Assembly: GCA_965224105.1 (NCBI GenBank)
Contig: CBDCYH010000001.1
Coordinates: forward strand, 868,001 to 932,000
Source of the DNA: CBDCYH01 sp965224105
Lineage (GTDB): Bacteria; Bacteroidota; Rhodothermia; Rhodothermales; JABDKH01
Length of the DNA: 64,000 nucleotides
Direction: 5' to 3'
In this document: positions 10,501 through 18,256 of the stretch, in pieces
Position numbering within the stretch: the stretch's first letter is position 1
Layout: each line of letters begins with the position of its first letter
The notes under the pieces: model-generated
Database searches by the model: none
Told to the model about the DNA's origin: nothing
What the model saw: only the letters and a program-made list of their open reading frames with translations
Translations under genes and position numbers: made by a program

Positions 10501-11391
10501 TTCTTCAACACCAGCTTCTTTCAGCGTGTCATAGTCTTCTTCTACCAGCTCGTGCCCAAGTGGCAGAACAACCACCCGCTCCTTTTTCTCCTCCAGCACT
10601 TCGCCTGTCTCCTCATCCACGATTTCGCTTATCAGCGTCTTGTGCAGGGTCGTTGCCAGTTTTCGGCCGATCGCCTTCTTGAAACCGCGCTTGGTCGATG
10701 TTGAAACAGACTCCGCGAGATCAAACAGGTTGACCAGCTCGGAATCGCTTGAAAATCCAAGAGCTCGGATAAGGGTCGTTACTGGTAGTTTCTTCTTTCG
10801 GTCGATGTACGCCCACATCACATTGGATACATCGGTCGCAAATTCTATCCACGATCCCCTAAACGGGATTACGCGCGCAGAATAGAGCTGCGTGCCGTTC
10901 GGGTGCATCTTCTGACCAAGAAAAACGCCAGGACTACGGTGGAGTTGTGATACCACTACTCGTTCCGCCCCGTTAATAACAAACGTTCCCCTCCCTGTCA
11001 TAAAGGGGAGGTTTCCCAGATAAACCTCTTGCTCAATCGCCTCTTCCGCCTCATCCTCATCCTCATCCTCTTTCCGCGACAACCGCAGCATCGCTTTCAA
11101 AGGGACAGAGTATGACAAGCCCTGCGCGATACACTCGTCGACCGTGTGCTTCGGCGTATCGAGGATGTAGTGGATGAACTCGAGCGTGTACTTTTCCCGG
11201 CTATCAAAAATCGGAAAATGTTCGAGGAAGGTTTTCTGCAAACCCATTTCCTCTCGCTCCTCGGGTAACTTGTTGTCCTGAACAAACATTCTGAACGATT
11301 CCAATTGTACGTCCAGAAAATCTGGGTAGTCTTTTACCTGCTTGATAGTCCCAAAAGAGACCCTTGCAGCTTCGCCACTCGTTTTGGCCAT
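7567..11391 (-). CDS. rpoB: DNA-directed RNA polymerase subunit beta
   Basis: 1274 residues. The rifampicin-resistance region begins near residue 475 (NQLSQFMDQTNPLAELTHK) and keeps the drug-contacting Asp484, His494 and Ser499, equivalents of E. coli D516, H526 and S531, so the residues seen predict a rifampicin-sensitive enzyme. The C-terminal GEMEVWALYAYGAANVLQEML segment that clamps onto beta' is present. An acidic run (KEDEDEDEAEEAIEQE, about 107-122) sits in the N-terminal lobe. The gene is 146 bases downstream of rplL, and that gap contains three hairpins which may set the ratio of ribosomal protein to polymerase transcripts. Confidence 0.98.
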   Translation of the reverse strand: MAKTSGEAARVSFGTIKQVKDYPDFLDVQLESFRMFVQDNKLPEEREEMGLQKTFLEHFPIFDSREKYTLEFIHYILDTPKHTVDECIAQGLSYSVPLKAMLRLSRKEDEDEDEAEEAIEQEVYLGNLPFMTGRGTFVINGAERVVVSQLHRSPGVFLGQKMHPNGTQLYSARVIPFRGSWIEFATDVSNVMWAYIDRKKKLPVTTLIRALGFSSDSELVNLFDLAESVSTSTKRGFKKAIGRKLATTLHKTLISEIVDEETGEVLEEKKERVVVLPLGHELVEEDYDTLKEAGVEEFFLVRESSNEDDIDRSTLLNTIKKDPTKSEEEALEYLYLQLRGTEAPDIDTARGVLDRLFFSDKRYDLGQVGRYRINTRLRLSEDLDTQTLTRTDIIAIVKELVLLQNGRSSLDDIDHLGNRRVRTVGEQLAAQFSLGLARMARTIKERMNLRDAENFTPQDLVNARTVSSVINTFFGTNQLSQFMDQTNPLAELTHKRRMSALGPGGLTRERAGFEVRDVHYTHYGRLCPIETPEGPNIGLISSLCVHAQVNSFGFIETPYRTVKDGKVSNRIKYLSAEEEDNSIIAQANAPLDKKNKFENKYVKCRHKGDFPVVTADQVQFMDISPNQIVSPAASLIPFLEHDDANRALMGSNMQRQGVPLLRPDSPYVGTGLEGRVAKDSRAVIVAEGAGVVERVDGNQIVINYDPKDDDELSFDDHSVTYDLIKFRRTNQDTCINQRPIVKVGERVSKGTVLTDGFSTDAGELALGKNVLVAFMPWRGYNFEDAIILSERLVSEDIYTSVHIEEFELQVRDTKRGQEELTREIPNVSEEATKDLDERGVIRVGAEVKAGDIIVGKITPKGETDPTPEEKLLRAIFGDKAGDVKDASLKAPPGMKGVVIDTKLFSRRKLDPESKKVEAKREKEINDQLDRDLADLNERFWNRFFSLVKGAAPQSIEDRAGHVLVPEGSKIVATAFKGIEPIQLTSHTVYSNDDEVNELARKLIRNYQRQYKRITGISKRQMHQVQMGDELPPGIVQLAKVYVAKKRKIQVGDKMAGRHGNKGVIAKIVPVEDMPFLEDGTPVDIVLNPLGVPSRMNLGQIFETLLGWAGQKLGKKFATPIFDGATMEDIRARLEEADLPVDGRTQLYDGRTGTPFDQKTTVGQIYMLKLSHLVEDKIHARSIGPYSLITQQPLGGKAQFGGQRLGEMEVWALYAYGAANVLQEMLTYKSDDVQGRSRAYESIVKGETMPEPGIPESFNVLVRELQGLGLEVKLD

Positions 11392-11450
11392 ATGCTCGCT
11401 AATGGAGATGGTGCAACTATTGTCGCGGATGGTATGCTAAAGAACGGGTA

Positions 11451-11525
11451 GGCAATCGCAATTGCCCGATAGTGTTGACCATGCCCCGTACAAGGTCAAC
11501 ACAGGACCAGCCAATCGCTGGTCCT
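11451..11525 (-). promoter_or_regulatory. Three consecutive hairpins in the rplL-rpoB intergenic region
   Basis: Reading toward rpoB: hairpin A, 8-bp perfect stem AGGACCAG/CTGGTCCT (11503-11525); one base later hairpin B, 9-bp perfect stem GTGTTGACC/GGTCAACAC (11472-11502); then hairpin C, 6-bp stem GGCAAT/ATTGCC with a four-base loop (11451-11466). None is followed by a T-run, so they are not standard terminators. In E. coli the rplL-rpoB gap contains a partial attenuator and an RNase III processing site; a similar role here is inference from position. Confidence 0.6.
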
Positions 11526-11537
11526 GGAATTTTCGCG

Positions 11538-11915
11538 CTAAGTGAGTTCGACTTCCGCGCCTGCTTCTTCCAGCTTGGACTTTACAGCTTCAGCCTCGTC
11601 TTTTGCCACTCCTTCCTTGATCGGGCTCGGAGCTCCGTCAACCAGAGCCTTCGCTTCTTTGAGTCCAAGTCCGGTGATTCCGCGGACTTCCTTGATCACT
11701 GCAATCTTGTTTCCACCTACAGCTTTCAATACTACGTTGAATTCTGTTTTCTCTTCTGCGGCCTCACCGCCACCGCCTCCGGCAGGACCAGCAACAGCGA
11801 CCGCGGCAGCTGCCGGCTTGATGCCATACTCGTCTTCCAGCACCTGCGCCAGATCCGTCGCTTCTTTGATCGTAAGCCCAACTAGCTGTTCAGCAATTTT
11901 ATTGATATCTGCCAT
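11538..11915 (-). CDS. rplL: 50S ribosomal protein L7/L12
   Basis: 125 residues, normal length. The N-terminal dimerisation helices (INKIAEQLVGLTIKEATDLAQVLEDEYGI) are followed by an Ala/Gly-rich flexible hinge at about 35-52 and the globular factor-binding domain (EFNVVLKAVGGNKIAVIKEVRGITGLGLKEAK). It forms the ribosomal stalk with L10, which is encoded 67 bases upstream, and recruits translation factors such as EF-Tu, which is encoded in the same block. Confidence 0.97.
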   Translation of the reverse strand: MADINKIAEQLVGLTIKEATDLAQVLEDEYGIKPAAAAVAVAGPAGGGGGEAAEEKTEFNVVLKAVGGNKIAVIKEVRGITGLGLKEAKALVDGAPSPIKEGVAKDEAEAVKSKLEEAGAEVELT

Positions 11916-11982
11916 TGTCTTTTTTTCTCCTGCAGCGGTCTCCGTCTTCTCGACTACGCTGCCAATTAAGGGTTAGTAATAA

Positions 11983-12516
11983 TTATGCCTCTGCCTTCTC
12001 TGCGATCGCTTTGATCGCGCCAACCAGATTGCTTCCGGCGGCTTGAAGTCCTGAGACAACATTCGTCATTGGTGAGTTGAGCAACGTGATAATCTCGCCG
12101 AGCAACTCGTCGCGGGACTTGAGCGCAGCAAGCACGTCAAGCTGATCCGTGCGGAAAACACTCCCGTCTACAAGCGCGGCCTTCAATCCAGGCTTCTCAC
12201 CCTTCGATTCTTTGTGGAACTGCTTAAAGACCTTTGCAACAACCGACGGCTCCGGACTTGTTGCAAGCGCAGTTGGCCCTTCCAGGAATTCGTACAAACC
12301 GTCGTACTCCACATCCGATTGCTCAAGCGCAATTTTGAGTAGTGTATTTTTGACAACACGCAGCGATGCACCTTCTTTTCGTAGTCGGTCGCGAAGAACA
12401 GTCGCCTCAGACACCGACATTCCAGAAACGTCTGAAAGGTATATCGTATCAACACCTTCGATGATGTTGGCAATCGTCGCTACTTCTTGATCTTTTTGTG
12501 CTTTTGTAAGAGCCAT
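11983..12516 (-). CDS. rplJ: 50S ribosomal protein L10
   Basis: 177 residues. The N-terminal MALTKAQKDQEVATIANII and the central ATVLRDRLRKEGASLRVVKNTLLKIAL match the rRNA-binding part of L10, and the C-terminal helix (NSPMTNVVSGLQAAGSNLVGAIKAIAEKAE) is the L7/L12 docking helix. Only 13 bases separate it from rplA, so there is no long untranslated leader like the one carrying the L10 autoregulatory site in E. coli; rplA and rplJ are probably co-transcribed throughout. Confidence 0.97.
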   Translation of the reverse strand: MALTKAQKDQEVATIANIIEGVDTIYLSDVSGMSVSEATVLRDRLRKEGASLRVVKNTLLKIALEQSDVEYDGLYEFLEGPTALATSPEPSVVAKVFKQFHKESKGEKPGLKAALVDGSVFRTDQLDVLAALKSRDELLGEIITLLNSPMTNVVSGLQAAGSNLVGAIKAIAEKAEA

Positions 12517-12529
12517 CTGCCTAAACTGT

Positions 12530-13240
12530 TTATCTAACTTCGTTCAGAAGTTCACTTCGGTCGAGGGCTACACCCGGACCCATGGTTGTAGAAAGCGTCA
12601 CCGAGCGCATATAAATTCCCTTCGCGGAACTTGGCCTGAGCCGGAGCACCTCCTTGAGGAATGCGATGGTGTTTTCCCGCAGCTGCGCTTCTGTAAACGA
12701 AGCCTTGCCGACCGATGTATGCAGGTTACCAAACTTGTCAACCCGGAAATCGATTTGCCCAGCTTTTACTTGCTGGACTGCCTTGCCCACATCCATCGTC
12801 ACGGTTCCGCTTTTCGGATTCGGCATAAGTCCCCGGGGGCCTAGAAACCGTCCAAGCCTACCGACCTTTGCCATCACGTCGGGTGTCGCGATCAGAACAT
12901 CAAAATCTGTCCACCCATCGTTCTGGATCTTTTCGACATAATCATCGAGACCAACATGATCCGCGCCGGCCTCCTTTGCCTCTGCATGTTTGGCTTCATT
13001 GGCCAGCACCAGTACCCGCACCTCTTTGCCGGTGCCATGCGGCAACGCGACTGTACCGCGCACCATCTGGTCCGCATGCCTGGGATCGACACCTAACTTC
13101 ACATCGCAGTCGACAGATTCGTCGAACTTACACGAGGCGCCTTTCTTAACCACGGTTACGGCACTTTCCAGATTGACCGGGCCGTCAAGTTCTTTTAATA
13201 GTTCCAGCGCCTTCGAATAGCGCTTCCCCTTTTTAGCCAT
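12530..13240 (-). CDS. rplA: 50S ribosomal protein L1
   Basis: 236 residues, normal length. It contains the L1 signatures CDVKLGVDPRHADQMVRGTVALPHGTGK near residues 45-72 and LGPRGLMPNPKSGTVT near 133-148. It binds 23S rRNA at the L1 stalk and in many bacteria represses its own operon through the rplK leader. Gap to rplK is 54 bases. Confidence 0.97.
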   Translation of the reverse strand: MAKKGKRYSKALELLKELDGPVNLESAVTVVKKGASCKFDESVDCDVKLGVDPRHADQMVRGTVALPHGTGKEVRVLVLANEAKHAEAKEAGADHVGLDDYVEKIQNDGWTDFDVLIATPDVMAKVGRLGRFLGPRGLMPNPKSGTVTMDVGKAVQQVKAGQIDFRVDKFGNLHTSVGKASFTEAQLRENTIAFLKEVLRLRPSSAKGIYMRSVTLSTTMGPGVALDRSELLNEVR

Positions 13241-13294
13241 TTGCCTTTTTCGTTGTGCGGTGCAAACGCCGGTTGTCGCGGCTCCCGCAGAGTG

Positions 13295-13732
13295 TTATGA
13301 TTCGGGTCTACCTGTAACTGTAAGACCCATCGATCGCGCAGTGCCAGCAATCATCGAAGCTGCCTGCTGAATATCGAATGCGTTAAGGTCCTCCATCTTC
13401 GTTTCGGCAATCTCGATGCACTGATCCCAGGTCACCGATCCGACTTTCTCACGCAACGGATCCGCCGCGCCAGACTCCAAACCCGCTGCATTCTTCAGTA
13501 GAATCGCTGCTGGGGGGCTCTTGATGATGAAAGAAAACGACTTGTCCGCAAAGACAGTTATAACCACGGGAAGTACCAGTCCCATCCTGTCCTGCGTCGC
13601 AGCATTAAACTGCTTACAAAACTCCATGATGTTCACCCCATGCTGGCCTAGCGCGGGCCCGATCGGAGGTGCTGGGTTGGCCTGGCCGGCCTTTATCTGG
13701 AGCTTGATGTACCCATCAATCTTTTTTGCCAT
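13295..13732 (-). CDS. rplK: 50S ribosomal protein L11
   Basis: 145 residues. The start IDGYIKLQIKAGQANPAPPIGPALGQHGVN contains the proline hinge (PAPPIGPALG) that contacts the GTPase-associated rRNA and thiopeptide antibiotics; the C-terminal rRNA-binding domain ends with MIAGTARSMGLTVTG. The 121-base gap to nusG upstream is the largest inside this half of the operon and is where an L1-type operator would be expected; I see short stems there but no sequence I can call an L1 site. Confidence 0.97.
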   Translation of the reverse strand: MAKKIDGYIKLQIKAGQANPAPPIGPALGQHGVNIMEFCKQFNAATQDRMGLVLPVVITVFADKSFSFIIKSPPAAILLKNAAGLESGAADPLREKVGSVTWDQCIEIAETKMEDLNAFDIQQAASMIAGTARSMGLTVTGRPES

Positions 13733-13853
13733 GTATGCTCTATGCGGTTCATGCGCCAGACTGCCGGCTCCCGCTTGTAGGGTTGATTTCTGGCCTTACC
13801 GAAAATCGGCCAAGACCAGTCTTATGCGTGCATTGAGAGTCTGTTCCCGGTGA

Positions 13854-14405
13854 TCACTCTTCATGCTCGACCTGAAGGTAGTCGAGCTCCAATGGCGTCT
13901 TCCGACCAAAAATCGACACCATCACTTTCACCTTCATTTTATCTGCATAAACCTCTTCGACAAAACCGGTGAAGTTGTTGAACGGTCCGTCTACCACCTT
14001 GATGGCGTCACCCACCCGAAACGGTATCTCGGGCTGCTCGCCCGCTTCCCTCACCTCGTCTATCTTGCCAAGAATCCGATTCACTTCATCCTGCCGCAGT
14101 GCCGTCGGAGTGTCTCCCGTGGTCAGAAAACCAACAACCGAGGGTACACCCGAGATCACATGCTGCAATTCCTTGTCCAATAATGCGTTCAGCAAAATGT
14201 ATCCGGGGAAAAAGGTCTTTTCGCGAGTCCGCTTCTTACCCTTGCGCATCTCGAAAACAGTTTCCGTGGGAATCATGATGTCGCCAATTTTTTCGGAAAT
14301 GCCAAGGCGATCCGCTTCGCTTTCGAGGTAGCTTTTTACCTTCTTTTCGTGCCCCGAAAACGTTCTCAGGACATACCACTTCTTTTCTGTTGCCGCGACA
14401 GCCAC
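13854..14405 (-). CDS. nusG: Transcription termination/antitermination factor NusG
   Basis: 183 residues. The N-terminal NGN domain starts KWYVLRTFSGHEKKVKSYLE and includes the FFPGYILL strand; the C-terminal KOW domain reads FRVGDAIKVVDGPFNNFTGFVEEV. It binds RNA polymerase and couples transcription with translation or Rho. It follows secE by 20 bases, the usual order secE-nusG-rplK. Confidence 0.96.
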   Translation of the reverse strand: MAVAATEKKWYVLRTFSGHEKKVKSYLESEADRLGISEKIGDIMIPTETVFEMRKGKKRTREKTFFPGYILLNALLDKELQHVISGVPSVVGFLTTGDTPTALRQDEVNRILGKIDEVREAGEQPEIPFRVGDAIKVVDGPFNNFTGFVEEVYADKMKVKVMVSIFGRKTPLELDYLQVEHEE

Positions 14406-14425
14406 GGGCTTCCTCCGACTCTCGT

Positions 14426-14605
14426 CTAGTAGATGAGTTCTAGGGCGCGACTAATGACCAAGTCCGCACCGTATATGAATAAAGCAATCGCAAGAGACGC
14501 TACAAGGGTTACGATTGTATTGCTGATGAGTTCGCTTCTGGACGGCCAACTGACCTTTGCCATCTCCTTGCGCACATCCTGAAGGTAAGCGATAATTTTT
14601 CCCAT
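14426..14605 (-). CDS. secE: Preprotein translocase subunit SecE
   Basis: 59 residues. The start is the ATG giving MGKIIAYLQDVRKEMAKVSWPSRSE; the open frame extends further upstream only because it reads through tRNA-Trp. The VSWPSR motif on the amphipathic helix and a single membrane span (about residues 30-52) are typical of the short bacterial SecE, an essential part of the SecYEG channel. It lies 28 bases after tRNA-Trp and 20 bases before nusG. Confidence 0.93.
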   Translation of the reverse strand: MGKIIAYLQDVRKEMAKVSWPSRSELISNTIVTLVASLAIALFIYGADLVISRALELIY

Positions 14606-14633
14606 TCTCAGATCCAGATATTTCTGTTTACTG

Positions 14634-14706
<73 letters not shown>

Positions 14707-14753
14707 GTGCCCTGCCCAACGAGCAATGCTAGCCAGAGGCAATCTCTATGTCC

Positions 14754-15944
14754 TTAGTCGAGGATTTTGGTTACGACACCAGCGCCGACCGTCCGACCAC
14801 CTTCACGGATCGCAAAGCGCAATCCCTCTTCCATCGCAACCGGCACGATAAGCTTCACCTTGAACTGCGTGTTATCTCCAGGCATCACCATCTCCACGCC
14901 CTCCGGCAACTCGATGTCACCCGTCACGTCCGTCGTACGGAAGTAAAACTGCGGACGATACCCTTTGAAGAACGGCGTGTGCCGACCACCCTCGTCCTTC
15001 GACAACACGTACACCTCAGCTGTAAACTCCTTGTGCGGCTTTACGCTGCCCGGCTTGCACACAACCATCCCCCGCTCAACCGCCGTCTTGTCAATGCCCC
15101 GAAGCAACAAACCAACATTGTCCCCTGCCTCTCCGCGATCCAGCAGCTTCCGGAACATCTCCACACCCGTCACCACCGAGTTTAGATTCTCCTCCTGCAT
15201 TCCAATAATCTCCACCGGATCGCTCGAGTTGATCACACCGCGCTCAATTCGACCCGTCACAACCGTACCTCGGCCCGTGATCGAAAATACATCCTCCACC
15301 GGCATCAAGAACGGCTTGTCCATATCGCGTTCCGGAGTCGGGATGTAGCTGTCTACATGGCCCATCAGCTCCAGTACCTTGTCCTCCCACTCCGATTCTC
15401 CGTTGAGCGCCCCCAAAGCACTACCTGCCACTACCGGTATCTCGTCTCCAGGAAACTCATACGTGTCCAGCAATTCACGCACTTCCATCTCCACCAGCTC
15501 CAACAACTCCTCGTCGTCCACCAGGTCCACCTTGTTCAAAAACACCACGATGTACGGAACCCCTACCTGACGGGCAAGAAGAATGTGCTCCCGCGTCTGT
15601 GGCATCGGGCCGTCGGTCGCTGCTACCACCAGAATCGCACCGTCCATCTGCGCGGCTCCCGTGACCATGTTCTTTACATAGTCTGCGTGGCCCGGACAGT
15701 CCACGTGCGCGTAATGACGATTCTCTGTCTCGTACTCCACGTGCGCCGTCGCGATCGTAATACCACGCTCGCGCTCTTCCGGAGCGTTGTCGATCGAATC
15801 AAACGAACGTATCTCGTTGCCTGTCACGCGCTTGGACAGTACCGTGGTGATTGCTGCTGTCAATGTGGTCTTCCCGTGATCCACGTGACCGATCGTTCCC
15901 ACGTTCACATGGGGCTTGTTTCGTTGAAATGTCTCCTTCGCCAT
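14754..15944 (-). CDS. tuf: Elongation factor Tu
   Basis: 396 residues. GTP-binding motifs are all visible: GHVDHGKTTL (about 19-28), the switch I ERERGITIATAHVEYET, DCPGHADY (81-88) and NKVDLVD (136-142). Domains II and III follow with VFSITGRGTVVTGRIERG and the C-terminal GGRTVGAGVVTKIL. It carries aminoacyl-tRNAs to the ribosome. It is the only protein-coding gene inside a cluster of five tRNAs, an arrangement (tRNA-Thr/Tyr/Gly/Thr-tuf-tRNA-Trp-secE-nusG) conserved in many bacteria. Confidence 0.98.
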   Translation of the reverse strand: MAKETFQRNKPHVNVGTIGHVDHGKTTLTAAITTVLSKRVTGNEIRSFDSIDNAPEERERGITIATAHVEYETENRHYAHVDCPGHADYVKNMVTGAAQMDGAILVVAATDGPMPQTREHILLARQVGVPYIVVFLNKVDLVDDEELLELVEMEVRELLDTYEFPGDEIPVVAGSALGALNGESEWEDKVLELMGHVDSYIPTPERDMDKPFLMPVEDVFSITGRGTVVTGRIERGVINSSDPVEIIGMQEENLNSVVTGVEMFRKLLDRGEAGDNVGLLLRGIDKTAVERGMVVCKPGSVKPHKEFTAEVYVLSKDEGGRHTPFFKGYRPQFYFRTTDVTGDIELPEGVEMVMPGDNTQFKVKLIVPVAMEEGLRFAIREGGRTVGAGVVTKILD

Positions 15945-15987
15945 AGCTGTTCTAAGAGGCTGATGTTAATTCAAAATGTTATCCAGG

Positions 15988-16059
<72 letters not shown>

Positions 16060-16074
16060 CAGGCACACCCGTTG

Positions 16075-16147
16075 AGCGGGAGACGGGATTCGAACCCGCG
16101 ACCCTCAGCTTGGAAGGCTGATGCTCTACCATCTGAGCTACTCCCGC
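16075..16147 (-). tRNA. tRNA-Gly (TCC)
   Basis: A 73-base cloverleaf: acceptor stem GCGGGAG/CTCCCGC, anticodon loop CTTCCAA giving TCC (Gly GGA/GGG codons), T-arm GCGGGTTCGAATCCCGT, discriminator T(U). Confidence 0.96.
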
Positions 16148-16179
16148 TAATGTCTGTGTCATACGCATTTCAGTTACCG

Positions 16180-16262
16180 TGGGCAGGGAAGGATTCGAAC
16201 CTCCGTACTCGTACGAGATCAGATTTACAGTCTGACGCCTTTAACCACTCGGCCACCTGCCC
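16180..16262 (-). tRNA. tRNA-Tyr (GTA)
   Basis: An 83-base class II tRNA: acceptor stem GGGCAGG/CCTGCCC, anticodon loop CTGTAAA giving GTA, an extended variable arm (CTCGTACGAG) and discriminator A, all expected for bacterial tRNA-Tyr. Confidence 0.96.
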
Positions 16263-16275
16263 ATCCCACGTCTGG

Positions 16276-16348
16276 AGCTGGCAGAGGGACTTGAACCCCC
16301 AACCTGCTCATTACAAGTGAGCTGCTCTACCAATTGAGCTATGCCAGC
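16276..16348 (-). tRNA. tRNA-Thr (TGT)
   Basis: A 73-base cloverleaf: acceptor stem GCTGGCA/TGCCAGC, anticodon stem GCTCA/TGAGC with loop CTTGTAA giving TGT (Thr ACA/ACG), T-arm GGGGGTTCAAGTCCCTC. It is the first gene of the tRNA-tuf-secE transcription unit, about 35 bases downstream of a good promoter. Confidence 0.96.
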
Positions 16349-16383
16349 CTGTAACCAAAGCGCACATTTGGGACAATCTTGCA

Positions 16384-16413
16384 AATTTAGTGACTGGCGG
16401 AACCCTGAGTCAA
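16384..16413 (-). promoter_or_regulatory. Sigma-70-like promoter of the tRNA-tuf-secE unit
   Basis: Minus strand: TTGACT (16408-16413), 18-base spacer, TAAATT (16384-16389), with the first tRNA beginning about 35 bases after the -10. The site sits in the 83-base gap after the dedA stop codon. The fit to the E. coli consensus is notable for an organism of this apparent affiliation. Confidence 0.6.
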
Positions 16414-16431
16414 CCCTGACGGAGTTAATGA

Positions 16432-17094
16432 TCAATGAAGCTGTTCTCCGTTTTTCGCCTCTTCAACGGCCTCCTCAGCGTCCTCACGACGCTTCATCAG
16501 TACAAACCGTACCAGCTGGAATAACGCGAGACAGGCCAAAAGGAGCATTACCGCCCGGCCATAATTCCGGAGGTACTGCCGCACCGTCTCCCAATTCTCG
16601 CCAAGCAGGTAGCCTACGTAACCAATTGTGGCCGTCCACACCAGGCCACTGATCGCCGCGCAAATCGCGGTCATCCGCTTATTCATCCTGGCAATACCGA
16701 CCGTGATGGATATCACCGCCCGCAGTCCACTCAGAAACCTGTTCAACAGAACAATGCCAAACCCCCATTTGTCAATCCGCAGCTGGACCCTCCGTACATG
16801 CCTGGCCTTGACCCATCTGAACTTGTCCTTCTCGATGACGCGCTCCCCGAGGGTCGCGCCTATCCAGTACATCGTCATAAAACCAACAGTGGCTCCGACC
16901 GTCGAGATCGCGACAACAATTGGAAGCGACAGTACACCAAGACTCGCGAGGTAACCACCGAAAACAACGATCACATCACCTGGCATCGGAGGGATGAGAT
17001 TCTCCGAATAGGTAACTGCAAGAATCAGCAGGTAGGCCCACACGGGTGATAGCGTGGCCATCCAATCAATAAACTGTGGGACCCAATCCGCCAT
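16432..17094 (-). CDS. DedA family membrane protein
   Basis: 220 residues with four to five hydrophobic segments. The N-terminal SENLIPPMPGDVIVVFGGYLA (about 31-51) and the central RFLSGLRAVISITVGIARMNKRM (about 119-141) are the DedA/VTT (SNARE-associated Golgi) signatures, a family of inner-membrane lipid scramblases or flippases acting on undecaprenyl phosphate and phospholipids. It starts one base after the ispF stop, last in queA-ispD-ispF-dedA. Since IspD and IspF supply isoprenoid units for undecaprenyl phosphate, the grouping with a carrier-lipid translocase is suggestive, but that link is inference. The C-terminal tail is charged (RREDAEEAVEEAKNGE) and cytoplasmic. Confidence 0.88.
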   Translation of the reverse strand: MADWVPQFIDWMATLSPVWAYLLILAVTYSENLIPPMPGDVIVVFGGYLASLGVLSLPIVVAISTVGATVGFMTMYWIGATLGERVIEKDKFRWVKARHVRRVQLRIDKWGFGIVLLNRFLSGLRAVISITVGIARMNKRMTAICAAISGLVWTATIGYVGYLLGENWETVRQYLRNYGRAVMLLLACLALFQLVRFVLMKRREDAEEAVEEAKNGEQLH

Positions 17095-17095
17095 A

Positions 17096-17572
17096 CTACT
17101 CTGCTATAAGAGTACAAACAGCGTACGCCGCCGCGCCATCCCCCGAGCCAATGAACCCCATGCGCTCCGACGTTGTCGCTTTAACTGAAACGGCGTCACG
17201 CTGACACTCAAAAACATTCGCGATATTCTGGCGCATTTTTTCTATGTGTTCGCGCAACTTCGGCTGCTCCATCACGATTGTCGCATCGATATTGCCAACA
17301 CGAAACCCTGCTTTGCCCACTTTGACATTCACCTGCCTCGACAACTCCATGCTGTCGGCGTCCTTCCAGCTTGCATCGTCATCAGGAAAGTGCGCACCAA
17401 TATCCCCTAGCGCTGCCGCACCCAACACCGCATCGATTATAGCATGCAGCAAGACGTCGGCATCAGAGTGTCCGAGCAGTCCGCGAGTATACGGTATCGT
17501 CACACCGCCAATGACGAGAGCGCGATCCTCGGCAAATCGATGCACGTCATAACCAAATCCGATGCGAATCAT
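17096..17572 (-). CDS. ispF: 2-C-methyl-D-erythritol 2,4-cyclodiphosphate synthase
   Basis: 158 residues, the usual length. The metal site GFGYDVHRF (about 5-13) and the loop LLGHSDADVLLHAIIDAVLGAAALGDIGAHFPD (33-65) are the IspF signatures; the C-terminal half has KATTSERMGFIGSGDGAAAYA. It cyclises CDP-methylerythritol 2-phosphate with release of CMP in the MEP isoprenoid pathway. It starts 6 bases after ispD, which supplies the step two before it. Confidence 0.97.
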   Translation of the reverse strand: MIRIGFGYDVHRFAEDRALVIGGVTIPYTRGLLGHSDADVLLHAIIDAVLGAAALGDIGAHFPDDDASWKDADSMELSRQVNVKVGKAGFRVGNIDATIVMEQPKLREHIEKMRQNIANVFECQRDAVSVKATTSERMGFIGSGDGAAAYAVCTLIAE

Positions 17573-17578
17573 CTGTTG

Positions 17579-18244
17579 TCAACCTGTTCGCGCCGACCAG
17601 AGGGCCTGCGCAAGTTCCCAGTCTTCAGTAACTGTGAGTTTAATGTTGGTCGATTCTCCAACCACTACATGGACGGCATGCCCAAGCGACTGTACAAGGG
17701 CTACTTCGTCGGTAACTGAGGTATCATCAGTTGACAAAAAAGCATTCCTCAAAATCTCTGCAGCAAACACCTGTGGAGTTTGCATCCTCCACACACTGCC
17801 ACGCTCAATCGTATCGCCAAAAACGTTGCCTTGCGCCACGCTCCGTGCAGTATCCGTTAGCGCAACGGCCAACGCCGCAGCACCATTCTCCTTCGCACAT
17901 GCGACCACTTCCTTGATTTTCGCACGGGAAACGAACGGTCGCACCGCATCATGAACAACCACCCAGTCGACATCACCAAGCGCCTCAAACCCATTACGGA
18001 CCGAGGCATTGCGTGTTGCACCACCTGCCACAAACCTGGCTCGCGTGCCTTCCAGGAGCTCTCCGGCCAGGACCATGTCCTCCTCAGGAACAACGACAAC
18101 CAGATCATCCGCGATTCCTTCAAACAACCTTGCGGAAACTCGCACTACCGACTCTCCGGATAGCTCTCGAAATTGTTTCTTTTGCCCGCCAAGGCGCGAC
18201 CCAAAGCCTGCCGCAGGAAGTATAACTCCAATGCTGTGCGACAC
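17579..18244 (-). CDS. ispD: 2-C-methyl-D-erythritol 4-phosphate cytidylyltransferase
   Basis: 221 residues. The nucleotide-binding GVILPAAGFGSRLGGQKKQF (about 6-25) contains the G-rich loop and the catalytic Arg/Lys pair; VVVHDAVRPFVS (about 105-116) and TDEVALVQSLGHAVHVVVGESTNIKLT near the C-terminus are further IspD signatures. It makes CDP-methylerythritol from MEP and CTP. It lies 12 bases after queA and 6 before ispF. Confidence 0.96.
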   Translation of the reverse strand: MSHSIGVILPAAGFGSRLGGQKKQFRELSGESVVRVSARLFEGIADDLVVVVPEEDMVLAGELLEGTRARFVAGGATRNASVRNGFEALGDVDWVVVHDAVRPFVSRAKIKEVVACAKENGAAALAVALTDTARSVAQGNVFGDTIERGSVWRMQTPQVFAAEILRNAFLSTDDTSVTDEVALVQSLGHAVHVVVGESTNIKLTVTEDWELAQALWSARTG

Positions 18245-18256
18245 GCCCTCAGATTC

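Noticed and set aside
7567..11391. Rifampicin resistance mutation in rpoB
   Set aside because: The resistance region keeps the sensitive residues Asp484, His494 and Ser499; the N-to-T change next to them (QTN) is not one I would call resistance.
13733..13853. An L1 autoregulatory operator before rplK
   Set aside because: The position is right and there are short stems, but I could not match the L1-binding consensus, so it is not called.
16241..16435. A short minus-strand frame ending in QAGIAQLVEQLTCNEQ-type sequence
   Set aside because: It is a translation of tRNA-Thr and tRNA-Tyr; not a gene.
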